A DNA stretch of 64,000 nt from Chelydra serpentina (Eukaryota; Chordata; Testudines; Chelydridae): the NCBI GenBank assembly GCA_037349315.1, contig JBAIAC010000030.1, positions 11,243,501 to 11,307,500 on the forward strand, read 5' to 3'. The number at the start of each line of letters is the position of its first letter. The stretch's first letter is position 1. A program made the position numbers and the translations under genes. The notes under the pieces are model-generated. The model made no database searches, was not told where the DNA came from, and saw only the letters and a list, made by a program, of their open reading frames with translations. This document shows, piece by piece, positions 47,301 to 58,752 of the stretch.

Positions 47301-48479
47301 TTTGCACAGCTGTGGATATGTATGCCATTTATAAAATGAATACTGTACATTTAAAGCAGTAAGGTTTTCGCAGTATTCAGTCAGTTATGTAAAACTTCTC
47401 TGTGGATTTCATTGTTTGGAGGTGAACCTCGGCCTACAAGTGAATAGAGCACTGATGAAAGAAGGTCCAAGGCCCTTGAAATTTGTGGGTTAGAAATACA
47501 CTTATGGAAATGAACCATTTGAAAAGTTCTTAAAACTCTGTTGATGTGACTACTTAAAATATTCAAAAGGTGTCATAGTTGCAGGATAACCTGATAATCA
47601 GAAGCAATACTCTCTGTAACAAAGCAGGAACAGTCATGAGTGGCAGTAAGAAAAAAGTATGGCAGTGGGTACTGGTGATCAGAGGGACAGCTATTGTCTA
47701 GCAGTTTTTAAACTAGGGGGAAACACTCCCATTGATTTCACTGGGGCCAGGATGTCACCCAAAAGATTTGGAGGAATGATGTAGGGAAAAAAACCCAGAC
47801 GGAATAAACCTGAGGTGAAATCATGCCGCAGTGAAGTTAATGAAAGCTTTTCCGGTGACTTAAATGGGACCAGAGTTTCATCCCCAAAAGAAGAGAGATT
47901 TGGAGAAGAGACCGTGAAGTCTCATGGAAGTAGAAACTAAAGAAAGGCATGGCATTAGCTGGTTGCTCAAAGAGATGCACGGAGAGGTTGTGAAGAAAAA
48001 GGGAGAGTCTTCATGACAAAAATGGACTATTGAAGGCTCTCACTTTGAGTGTATATTATGTATGTTCAGATATGTTTTACACACCCACTTAGAAGATAGT
48101 AATGTTTTCTCAATTTTTCCCTTTAGTGGGTTATATGGATGAGGAATAAACTTTTTCAATTCTCCATTAACTAACATGGTTTTCTATTATACTTTTTTTG
48201 TGGGGGAGGGACATCCTAAAGGAGACCTTTGTCCGATTATTTGTGCTTTGACCAAATCAAACATCTGAATAGGAGGAATTGACCCAAACTGGATACTATT
48301 AAGTCTCCAAAGGACTTAATTATTAATTATTCAACATTTAGTAAATGTCCATCAAGGTGCTTGGTGCTGCATAGTAAAAGCGAGCAAGGAACACTTCCTG
48401 GCCCTGGAAATGTATCACATTAGTTTTAATTCTGGTGAATTATTTTCACCCAGCATAAGAAAATTCTTTGTTGCAGAGG

Positions 48480-48790
48480 ATGTATTTCTACTACAGTAGC
48501 ACCTAGAGACCCTAACCCAACCCAGATTATAGTCTAATTATGCTAGGCACTGTACATACACAAAGCAAGAGACTTTCCTTCCTCCACAAAGAATTTACTT
48601 TTGAAGTAAACAAAACAAAGAGTGGGGAAAGGAAGTATTATCTCATTGTACAGATGCGGAACTGAGAAATTCACTGCCTTGACTAAAGCCACACAGAGTG
48701 TCTGTTGCAGAAAAGAGAATTCAACACAGAACTCCTGAGTCCTAGTCCTGCTTCCAAACTACAAAACCTTCCTCTCTTATTCTTTAACGC
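48480..48790 (-). repeat. MIR-like ancient SINE remnant, inverted
   Basis: The plus strand reads TGCTAGGCACTGTACATAC, ATTGTACAGATGCGGAACTG, GCCACACAGAG and ACTCCTGAGTCCTAG in the order expected of an inverse MIR. Confidence 0.7.
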
Positions 48791-49299
48791 TTACATCTTT
48801 AAATGACAAGATGAGGCATTATCAGGAGTACGTTCACACATGAAGAAAGCACATAAACTGTACCAATTGTGATGCTGTTTATAAGGGAAATACTGGGACT
48901 TAAAATGATATGGGATTAAACACTCTACAACCCAGACTCTGGTGGCAAATTAGCAGGTCATATCTCCACAAAGAGAGTAATTTTTTTGGTACCGGTGAGT
49001 ACAAACAATGAATGTGTACTTGACTAAACACACATTTAGTTTGCCATCATCTATTTTCAGTTTCTTCTGTAACTCGCTGTATTAAGAAGCTATGGGCTAT
49101 AGGCCCTGATTCAGGAAAGCATCCCTAATTCAGAAGAACACTTAAGAACAGACTTAAAATTAAGTTTCAAGCTAAATAAGTCTTAAATGCTTTCCTGAAT
49201 AAGAGCCATAGATATCTTTTATCTGGTCCTTTTAAAAACTGGTCCTGGGTGCCTGAAGATGCAGATAGGCACCTACTGGGATTTTCAAAAGTATCTGGG

Positions 49300-50300
49300 G
49301 TGGGATCCGCAAATGGATTTAAACATTGTGAGGCTGAGTGCCCTACTTTTAGGTGCTTTGGAAAAATCACAGGAACAATTGTCTGTGCTAGCCAATGGAA
49401 GATACCGACCAGAGGGTGTGTGTGCTAAACCTACCAATTCTCAGAGTTCAGCACCTAAGTCTGGGCTGCAGGGACATGTCTATCTCTGCTTCTGAGCCAT
49501 GAATTGGGGGAAGAGAGGTGTTGGGCTATCTAAATGGGGGGGTGGGGGCACAAAACAAAATAGCGGAGGAGGAAGACCTCCCTTATAACCTTTAGCATAG
49601 TAGATAGGGTACTCACTCAGGATGTGGGTGACCCCTAGTACAAGTCCCCCTCCTCCTGAGGGAGAGAAGGGATTTGAAACCTCTTGGGTGAGTGCCCTAA
49701 CCACTGAGCTATAGAGTCATTCTAGCTCTTTCACAGGCCTAACTGATATTTTAATTATTTAACTGAAGTGAAAGAACTTCAATAAGAGAGACTGCGGCAG
49801 ACCTACATCAGAATATTCCATAGCCTAGTGGTTAGGGCACTTGCCTAAGAGGTGGATGATCCCTGTTCAAATCCCTTCTCTCCCTCAGGAGAGGGACCTT
49901 GAGCCACAGGTCTCTCACATCCTGGATGAGCAATCTATCTACAAGGCTAAGAGTTATAAGGGATGCTGTCTTCCCTGCCCAGCTGTTGAGTATGAACCAG
50001 ACTGCGGGACCTGATCCAGTAGGCAGCCTCTGAGTATGGCTACCAAATCGAGCCCCCACATGCGACTTAAGTGGCTGAATACCTACCATCCCTGGTTTGT
50101 GAATTGCTCTAGGATTTAGGCAGGAGATAGGCACTGAGAGGGAGGCAGCAGTAGGCATGCAGAGAGGCAGAAATATAGGCACCTAGAGAACTTTTATTGC
50201 AAAATACTTAGGCACCTGCACACACAGGGTTAGGTGACAGCCAAGTGGGACTTTTATGGATTACAGAGGTACCGAAAAATGGGTCTTTCGTGAACCACAC
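49300..50300. repeat. Interspersed repeat with inverted tRNA-like modules, copy 3
   Basis: This copy has two consecutive hairpins. The first pairs a degraded plus module (near 49597) with an inverted one (GTGCCCTAACCACTGAGCTA near 49690-49712). The second has a plus module (TAGCCTAGTGGTTAGGGCAC near 49823) with a B box (GTTCAAATCCC), paired with a decayed inverse near 49925-49955. Outer parts carry AGGCACCTA motifs as in the other copies. Confidence 0.7.
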
Positions 50301-50929
50301 CGTAAATGCCTAACTCCACTGAATGTCTTTCCTTTTGCAAACTGGGAGTGTACGGCAGCCCGCCTTTGGACAGAATTTCAAAACTGCTTAAGTGCATGAG
50401 ACCATCCAGGAATCCGTGGTGGATGTGAGTGTACACTACTAAAAACATGATTTATTCACTTGTTATAGCAAGTAGATAATATTTCCCCAAAGTCCATAAG
50501 TCTGGTCAGTAAATGAGGTAAAGAGCAATTTCCAGATGTGACAAAGCTTAGCAAGGATACTCGATAGGCTCCCATTTGGATTCAGCAGAGATACTGCCTA
50601 TGGATTACATTTCCATTTCTGTCTCAGCTGCAGAAATGTACAGAGTGCACAGATATCTGTCGAGCCATCCGGGTGACTACACTAATTAGCCAAACCTGCT
50701 CTAGTGTCTAGACACCATTTAGAAGACACAACATAGTCACTTTAAGGGATGTGTTGCATTAAAATTCAAACAGAAGAATAGCATACCTCGGATACTGGAA
50801 AATATCAGGCTAAGTACATGAACAGGTGTATACAGTGATTTCAGTCACATCAAACTAGAAAAGCCAAGCTGAAATATACCATTCCTCTCTAGTACGAAGC
50901 AAATCAAGTGGCCTCTTCTGTGGCACTGT

Positions 50930-51600
50930 GCAATATCTAGCCACTTAGTTCATTTGATCGAGGTGTTTTATTGTCATGGTGAACTCATATGTTATGTCGT
51001 ATATAATCAATGTATGATGAACAGATAAGTAGGATAGGACTATAGAAGTATAAGATTGACAAGTATTTAGGAATGATGAATGAGTATTGGGTATATAAGT
51101 AAAGAATGGTGCAATAGGTGATGTTTCAGTATATATGTTGTAATGTACCCATCTAGAAAGTCAAGACCTCAAGACACCTAATTGTAACATAACAAAGTTC
51201 TGTTCTGAACACATGTTACCTTGGAAACAGGTTGACATAAATGTTAATAAAATGCTAATAAGGAATAAGGGAACTAAGAGAGCAACCTATGAAAATCAGG
51301 GCACCCCAAAATGTATGGTGTGTGAAAGTACAGATAAGGAAAAGGAGGGTTGGAACCCTCATGCACATGCATAAGATGTTAGATGTGGTCAGAACAATAC
51401 GATAAAAGAGGTCCCCTGATTGGGCTACAGTGGGAAGACCTCACTGGGAAGGTCCCAGCAGGAACCCTCTATGGATGACCACCTGTTGAGAGATCCACCC
51501 AACTATAAAATCTTTGGGTATGTGAGTATGGATATATGGCACTGGCCAGTGCACAGACTCTCTCAGGTTTTGTATGTGTGTAACTTATAACTAAGGATAT
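50930..51600 (+). repeat. Possible solo LTR or other unclassified repeat
   Basis: This unassigned block has LTR-like features: a TATAAAATCTTTGG near 51505 and a CTCTCTCAGG region near 51558. No TG...CA boundary pair or target duplication could be fixed. It runs into a degraded MITE-like stretch (TTTTGTCACAGGGTCACAG) near 51603-51735. Confidence 0.3.
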
Positions 51601-51944
51601 GATTTTGTCACAGGGTCACAGATTCTGTGACTTTAAGAGACCTCCATGACTTCTTCAGCTTCAGCCACATGCCCCGGGGGTGGCAGGGCCTCACAGCAGT
51701 CAGACCTCTCAGGCTTCAGTGCCCCCTACTCCAGTTAGCTAGTTGTACCACATAACCAATTGTTTCAGCATCAATATTGAGCACATACACAATTTCAAAT
51801 GAGAAAAACTGACAATTACTGTAGCAGTTAGGCTCACACGGTGTCTTTGGTTCAATGATGTAATACAATTAATGAAGACATTTGGCCCCTAGTCTACGAT
51901 TCCTCCTTTATGGTGTTTTCCCAGTCTCAGTCCCACTGACTATG

Positions 51945-52070
51945 AAATTACAGTCTGAATTACATATTGAGAGCCAACCCACCGATTCAGTCTGGGTTAC
52001 CCAGGCACCTCTAGCTTCTCTCTGCAAGGCTGGGTTGGCTCTGACTGGTGCTTTACTTGTCAGGGCACTA
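51945..52070 (+). repeat. Left copy of a diverged local duplication
   Basis: It contains GAGAGCCAACCCACCGATTC, TCTGGGTTAC and GCAAGGCTGGGTTGGCTC. The AGCCAACCCA and TGGGTTGGCT arms are inverted, so it can fold back. A second copy starts about 380 bp to the right. Confidence 0.75.
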
Positions 52071-52324
52071 GGCCATAATTTGTGTCTCAACAATATAGAT
52101 ATTCACACAACTCTCTTACTGAATTCTAAGCACGTAATTCTAATTCTTGTTAGATTAACAAGAGTAAGGCAGCAGCCAAAAGTCGAAAACTTCCCTATCC
52201 CCTTAACTTTAACCCAATTCTATATTAAAAAAATTACTTATTTTCCTTCTTGGGACTAAGGACTTTACAGATACCTTAACATATAAGTGCTTCACACCAG
52301 TAAGGTCCAATTAACCTGTAAAAT

Positions 52325-52442
52325 GACAGGAAAGTGTATTGAGATCCAACCCACAGATTCATTCTGGGTTACTGCTGGCAGCCTTATCTCCCTACAGGGC
52401 TGAGTTGGATCATCTGATTGGTGCTCAATATGCCTGCCAGTT
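52325..52442 (+). repeat. Right copy of a diverged local duplication
   Basis: It contains GAGATCCAACCCACAGATTC, TCTGGGTTAC and ACAGGGCTGAGTTGGATC, collinear with the copy at 51945. The inverted arms are also kept (GATCCAAC / GTTGGATC), although the bases in the arms differ. Confidence 0.75.
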
Positions 52443-52676
52443 TTGCACCCTTAATAGAACTCACTATTGATTGGTCAGGGTTTTCAGCTTCAAATTAAGA
52501 CTGTGTGTGCGTGCGCGTGCGCGCATGCGTTTACAGGAATGATTGCCCTTAAAGACTTCCAAACTAGATTCAAAACAGCTACTGAACATGGTTAATATCT
52601 TCCTGCACTCCCTCTATTCTGCTGAAATAGCAACTACTTATTTACATTACTTATTTACATTATTTACTTATTTACA

Positions 52677-52778
52677 TTTCCACTGCTTGCATCCGAAGAA
52701 GTGGGTATTCACCCACGAAAGCTTATGCTCCAATACCTCTGTTAGTCTATAAGGTGCCACAGGACCCTTTGTCGCTTC
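52677..52778 (+). mobile_element. Short Penelope-like insertion, copy B
   Basis: A 102-bp insertion flanked by a 12-bp duplication TACTTATTTACA (52665-52676 and 52779-52790). It spans TTTCCACTGCTTGCATCCG to CCCTTTGTCGCTTC, ending at the same point as copy A. Just upstream is a short TTATTTACAT tandem run. Confidence 0.72.
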
Positions 52779-53681
52779 TACTTATTTACAGTCACTAAAG
52801 CCTCTATACTGCCACCTTATCTGGGAATGTTTGGTCAACTCAGAGCAAGTAGAAACAGCAGCTGTAATTACAGCAATGAGGTTTTTGACTGAACACCAGA
52901 AAAAAGTGGGGAGGGAGGGGGGAGAGAAAGAAGGAAAGACAGAAAAGGGGATTACAGTAGCACCTGTGGTTTCAATTTTGACCCGTCTGTGCTGACTTTT
53001 TTCCTTCAGTATCTCTAAATTTGCACGGCTTTAACTGGTATCATATTTACTTATTTAAATACATACACTACTGGATAGTTGGGCACAACTATTCATTTTA
53101 ACAGGTCTTAATTAGTTTGTAAAAACTTATGAAATATATTTATATACATTAATTAACCAGAAGCTCTATTAACGTCACAGAAGAAATTAGTGTTTGTTTG
53201 TTTGGTTTTTGGGGTGGGGGGTTTCCCCTTCAAACATTTACCTGTGTTTTTCTTTTTTAGGGAGGGGAGAAAAGCCAAAAATAGTGAAGATTAAATGAAT
53301 TTACATTTTCCCTCCCTGAGCGGAGTACAGAATGCGGTTTCTCCACATTAGCGGATGACTGACACTCGCCTAGTCTTGCAAGTAACATACAGAACATTGG
53401 ACGTCAGGAGCTGATTTTCAACTATTTTCTTATTATTTATTTAATGTATTAAGTCACACACAGATATTCCATTCCTGATTTAATTTATCTTAAAAAAAAT
53501 TTGTTAATCTTACGTAAAATAAATATCAGTGAAAAAGTCAATTAGAACACAAATATTTCCATAAACACACATATATACAAAATACACTTTTAAAGCTGAC
53601 AATTACATGCGTTCAATTAAATGTGTTTTTCTGTTTTTGCATTAACAACACTTCTTTTCCTAAGTAACAATTAGTCTAAAA

Positions 53682-54004
53682 CAGCGGTTCTCAAATTGTG
53701 GGTCAGGACCCCGAAGTGGGTCGGGACCCTCTTCGAATGGGGTCACCAGGGCTGGCTTAGACTTGCTGGGGCCCGGGGCTGAAGCCCGAGCCCCACTAAC
53801 CAGGGCCGAAGCTAAAGCCCCAGGTTACAGGCCCTCTACCTGGGGCTGAAGCCCTTTGAGCTTCAGCTTTGGTGACCTCCTCCCCTCCCCACTCAGGGCA
53901 ATGGGGCTTGGGCCGGCTCACGCTTCGGTCCCCGCTCCTAGGGTCGTGAAGTAATTTTTGTTGTCAGAAGGGGGTCGCGGTGCAATGAAGTTTGAGAACC
54001 CCTG
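53682..54004. mobile_element. hAT-like MITE
   Basis: A 323-bp element with ends CAGCGGTTCTCAAA and TTTGAGAACCCCTG. It is flanked by GTCTAAAA (53674-53681) and ATCTAAAA (54005-54012), an 8-bp duplication with one mismatch. The terminal sequence matches the Charlie-type hAT style. Confidence 0.9.
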
Positions 54005-55064
54005 ATCTAAAACAATAAACATACTCCCTGTCTCCTGGTATGTTTTGCTACTGCATTTTAAGCAAAGCAAGATAAGCTAAGTCAGCAGTGTAGGAATTTT
54101 TCTTTATTTCCTCTTCTCTTGCATGGGTTAATCACTGGGGACACAACATATCCTTATACTCAATGTCTGGTACAACGAGACAAAAGAACTCACCAGGACT
54201 ATAATCCAATGATTGTCAGTGTTAGTTAAAACCCCTAAGTACCATAAGATCATGTATTAGTGCAATTTTAATTTAAGGTAACTATGTTTCCACTGGGTCT
54301 TCAGAGAAACTACCGCTCTCAGATGTGAGTCTAAATCAATATGATTTATTTGCAATAGGGTAATATAAATATTTTATACTACTGACCATTTTGTGTAATA
54401 GAACAATTTTCAAAAATATGGTGCAAATTATGGACAAAGGATAAAGTAATAAAGCATCAGAACAGTAATTTTCAGGTACAGTGACACAAACCAGAATTTT
54501 CTTTCTGATTTCAAAAAATTACCCCAGACCATATTTTCTAGAGGCCTGTTTCAGAGAACATCTGGAAAGCATTCCACAGGAAATCAAACCTATATTAAAT
54601 ATGTGTTGTGGAGTTCTGTTTCCTTGCATTGACTTTAAACATGTATAATGTGTTTCTGTTTCCCCAGCTGCAAACAAAACACTTGCTTGAGAATCTTTTA
54701 CAAAATGGAACTGTAACTGTAGGTTGGAAAGATTTTTTTTCAACTTTACAGTTAAGGCGACAACATATTCATTTCAAAATTGACTGAAGCAAAAGGGTAC
54801 ATCATCTGAAATGAAAGCACTGAAAATAAGCAGCATTCTCAAGTCTCCCAATAGATCTGGCACTGCATTCAGGCTATGTTTCCTGACAAAGGGTTCTTGC
54901 AAGTCTTATAGCCTGTCTCTGCCACAAAGCTTTCCAATAACATGAACAAATCCACATGATAACTTTTAATAAAGCAGCTTTTGTATATTTTCATTTAATT
55001 TCTTTATGCTATTTAATTTGTGGCTTGTAATATAAATGACTACATCATGTTTAAGGGTGCTCAC

Positions 55065-55165
55065 TTTTCAGAGTGTCTCTTGAAAGCCTCTAAGGTGCTA
55101 CAAGTTTTTCTTTCTTATTTTTGTTTTGCTGACACAGACTAACACGGCTACTACACTGAAACCTA
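55065..55165 (+). repeat. Diverged 3' portion of the same family, copy D
   Basis: It has CTCTAAGGTGCTACAAG, a T-rich stretch and CAGACTAACACGGCTACTAC then ACTGAAACC. It lacks the hammerhead-like core. Confidence 0.6.
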
Positions 55166-55728
55166 TCTTGAAAGAATGTTACTTAAGAAAGAATTAGTCC
55201 TTTACGGATGGGGCTGTTCTCACTTCATTAGATGGGCAGCCAGGAGTGTCATTGAATTACAAGCTGGGAACCTAGGGGAAGCCATTGTCTCTTTCAAAAA
55301 GTAGCCAGGGATACTGATGCAATTGCAGTACTGTACTTTGGGTGTACCACTGGACCGTACGTATTTATCTAAGGCTGCATCACAAGTGAGCACTGAATGG
55401 ATGCAATATCAAAGCACCTGGGTGAGAAGACTGTGGCAATATCATCTGTAAACACTAGAGTAAATTAGAATGCAATGCAGCTGACCCGGAGGAAACTATT
55501 ATATGGTTTGGAGACTGTGCAAACCCCCTTAAAACCTATTTATGGTCTCTGTACTTCTGATTGTCTACAGAGAAATCTATTGGTGAAAACATAGTGGGGT
55601 AGATCCTCAGCTCTGTTAAGGCTGTTTTGTGCCACTCTGATGGTGCACAGGCCTTAAAGCTGGCATAACTAGCCAGTTAGGGATTCCCTGGCTAGATGGA
55701 AATCTTTGGTGTCACTGGACTGCCATAC

Positions 55729-56029
55729 CAGTAGCGTAGCCAGGGGGGAGCAGGGGGAGCGGCCGCTCCCCCTTGAGCAGAAGCGGCGGAAGCGGCACCT
55801 TTTTTTAGCAGCACTAAAAAAAGGAGCCGCTTCTTTTTAAGCGCCGCTTCTTGCACTCACCCGGCGGTGCTCCAGGTCTTCGGCAGCATTTTGGTAGCGG
55901 GTACCACCGAAGACCGGAGTGAGCCGCCGAAGTGCCGCCGAAGTCCCGGAGCGCCACCGGGTGAGTACAGGGGGAGGCACCTTTTTATAGCGCCGCTCCC
56001 CCTGCACTCCGGACCTGGCTGCGCTACTG
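55729..56029. mobile_element. hAT-like MITE
   Basis: A 301-bp element with ends CAGTAGCGTAGCCAGG and CCTGGCTGCGCTACTG. It is flanked by the perfect 8-bp duplication TGCCATAC (55721-55728 and 56030-56037). The interior is GC-rich with CCGCTCCCCCT/AGGGGGAGCGG arms and AAAAAAGG/CCTTTTTT arms. Confidence 0.92.
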
Positions 56030-56465
56030 TGCCATACATGGTTCTGTCACCCTCTTTTGGCATAGCAGGTGTGACTGGGGAAAAGGGACGTTGGCCAGCG
56101 TGCTCCTGCACACTGGCTATCCCTGCGGGACTGTGGGAAACTCATACACCTTGAACTAGTCCTGAAGCTGCTCTAGAATGTTCTTCAGGACTGATCCAGC
56201 AACTATCAGTCCAAGGATCACAGGGGCATAAAGGTTGTTTACTATTACCTTTGTGGGTCCCACTTTCCCAGAAGCCAATGGGTGAGCCAAACAGCCAGAA
56301 CTAAACATCTGTAACTACTAAACTAGCTAACTCAGAACTGATCTCACTCAAAATGTTTTACTTGCTTTTAACAGAAATACGACTGTTTAATGTGATAAAA
56401 TAAATAATCAATGTATTTTGTACCCATATATTATTCCAATATACTTCTTGCACCAATATTGGCAA

Positions 56466-56832
56466 ACAGAGCAGAAACCAGTCTCTTCCATTTCTCTCTG
56501 TACTTAGTTGTTGCTTCCATCTGCTTTATGGACTTGAGATAGATTGTATGTCCTCCTGCCAACAGTGGTTCTTAAGGTTTCTCTTGGGCTCCCTCATTTC
56601 CTCAAACCAGTTGGTTTCCACTTGACAGTGTCATGCAGGAGTCTGTGTGTTGGCATCCAGAGTACATGTCCCAAATATGCCCTATGCTTCCTTCTAATTC
56701 TAGTGGAGACAAGCTGCTGGTTGGAAATTTCTCTGGTTGCTTCATTGGCAATGAAGTCTCTCCGTCTAATGCCCAGAATCTTATTGGGACACTCTGTACC
56801 TCAAAGGAGCACCCTGAAACCCCCATACTCAC
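56466..56832 (-). mobile_element. Old non-LTR LINE fragment, C-terminal part
   Basis: This continues the LINE at 57.6-58.0 kb on the other side of the inserted LTR. The minus strand reads a decayed IGHIWDMYSG segment resembling the LGHVLRM motif near the end of such ORF2 proteins, followed by the 3' region. It lies in the same orientation as the RT fragment. Confidence 0.6.
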
Positions 56833-56837
56833 CACTG

Positions 56838-57564
56838 TGATATAGTGATGTTTTGTACAAAGTACGTCTTGTGAGGTATCATTTTGTAGGTCATGATCTG
56901 TTGAACAACAATAACCTGTTGGATTGCACGTACTATTGCTGTACGTGAAGTTATGAAGTATTGCTATATGTGTTACTGAAATATGCTGTGAGGTTGGGAA
57001 CACCCACAACCAGCCTTTCTGTTACAACAAAAGAGATGCCTTCAATAGCCAGACGGTCATTAAAGGCACATCAACATCGAATCCGCTATCCCAGAGAAGC
57101 AGGCACATACCCTTGGAGACTGCTTGACCAATGGGGACTGATTGACCCCCACTTTATGCTTGCCAGTGAGTTTGTCTAAAGTGCTTGGGAAATCTCAGCT
57201 TAGGTTAACAAAGGCTGCTTCATGTCCACTTTCCTTTGATGAAGTGGCGAACTAGGTAATGAACTTACACTGGTCAGGCTTCTGACCGGTGCAAGATGGT
57301 TCAGTTCAGGGGTGAAAGATTGAGGAGATGGGGGGAGGAGGAGGAATTGGCTGGAGCCTTCCTATTGATTGTTCATGAGTGGCTGGGGGATCATTCACAC
57401 AACTCAGTTGGGTGTGTCCCTGCCTGTGGATGTCTGTGTGAGTGTAGTGCCTGTCTGAGGTTTGTAGCTTGACATCAGCATCACAATGAGAGAGGCAGGC
57501 CAGGTTGATGGGTTTGGAGAGCTCAGTGGTCCGACAGTCTGGGTTGCACCCGAGGGACCCGTCA
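56838..57564 (+). mobile_element. Solo LTR nested in an old LINE
   Basis: A 727-bp block starting TGATATAGTGATG and ending GGGACCCGTCA. It is flanked by a perfect 5-bp duplication CACTG (56833-56837 and 57565-57569). Removing it rejoins two parts of the same minus-strand LINE. No gag, pol or env coding is present. The strand is assigned by resemblance only. Confidence 0.78.
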
Positions 57565-57569
57565 CACTG

Positions 57570-58005
57570 ACATAGGCATTAATGTTGTAGGCATTTATTT
57601 TTCTACATTTTAATAGATCTCCAGCTCTCACAGATGTATGTTAGCACTGAGATGTTTGAGTTAAAAATTCTCAGTTTTGTTTTGGTTCTCTATATCATTG
57701 ATTTCCATACATTGTTGAGTTTAGTAAATGTTGTGGATGCCTTTCCTAGCCTTGATGTCACATCTTTCTTGAGGTCTCCATTGGCTAGTTTAGTGTTGCA
57801 CAGGTAAAGGAACTGTTCTACTTTTTTGATGTTTTTGCCTTCTAATATGATGTTACTGTTCAATGTCGGGGTTTCAAGAAAGTTCTGGGATAACTGATTT
57901 TGAGCCATACTTGTCCTGCTGTTTTTGCAAAGGTGTCTATCTTTGTAGCTTTGCACAGGTTTTGCTCAATATCATCAACAAAGTCTAGGTCTCCAGGCAT
58001 TTACC
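57570..58005 (-). mobile_element. Old non-LTR LINE fragment, RT part
   Basis: On the minus strand it begins with LDFVDD at 57988-57971, the RT catalytic box (usually FADD). Further on are FLYLCNTKLANGDLKKDVTS and RLGKASTTFTKLNNVWKS, the conserved segment after the palm in RTE-like LINEs. Frameshifts and stops make it non-functional. The clade (RTE-like) is my best guess. Confidence 0.7.
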
Positions 58006-58507
58006 ATCTATCCATACTATGCTAGTGTTTTTATTATTTCTACACATTACTATGAGAAAATACTTAAAAGTAGAGATTTTAAAGTATAAGATTTTTACCA
58101 GGATCAAAATATTGATGTGCAAGACTTGCTAGTCTTTTGTCTCAGCTGAAAATATCCATAATGGCAACTATGGCCAAGAATATATGAATGTAAGATCATA
58201 TATTAATCCTAGGTAGGGTCACTGTCAGATGGTACAGTAAATCTATACTGAGCAGTGAACATACACCATGAAACTTTCTCCATGTTACTTATTTCAGAGC
58301 TAAAAAAAAAAAAATCAAAGAATCACACATCACTAGCTCAATTCTAACTATGCCTTGTATTCTCTGTAGATATCAGAACCTTACTTCAAATCTGGATTCT
58401 GTTCAACAGTAGCAGGAACACAAAGATGGCAGTATTTAAAATTAAAATTAAACTAAACAAAGACTATGAATGGTTAGCCAACTACAAAAGCAGTTTCTCC
58501 TCCCTTG

Positions 58508-58752
58508 GTGTTCACACCTCAACTGCTAGAAGAGGGCCTCACCCTCCCTGATGAGCTTACCTCGTTATCTCTAGCCTGAATCTTCCCTGCACATTTATAT
58601 CTGCCTCTGGACATTTCCACTGCTTGCATCCGAAGAAGTGGGTATTGACCCACGAAAGCTTATGCTTCAATACCTCTGCTAGTCTATAAGGTGCCACAGG
58701 ACCCTTTGTCGCTTCTGCAGATCCAGACTAACACGGCTACCCCTCTGATACT
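58508..58752 (+). mobile_element. Longer Penelope-like insertion, copy C
   Basis: It extends the short form on both sides. Upstream are CTCGTTATCTCTAGCCTGAA and TCTGCCTCTGGACATTTCC. Then comes the same CCGAAGAAGTGGGTATTGAC core. Past GTCGCTTC it continues into CAGACTAACACGGCTACCCC and ends near CTGATACTTT. The left boundary is approximate. Confidence 0.65.
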
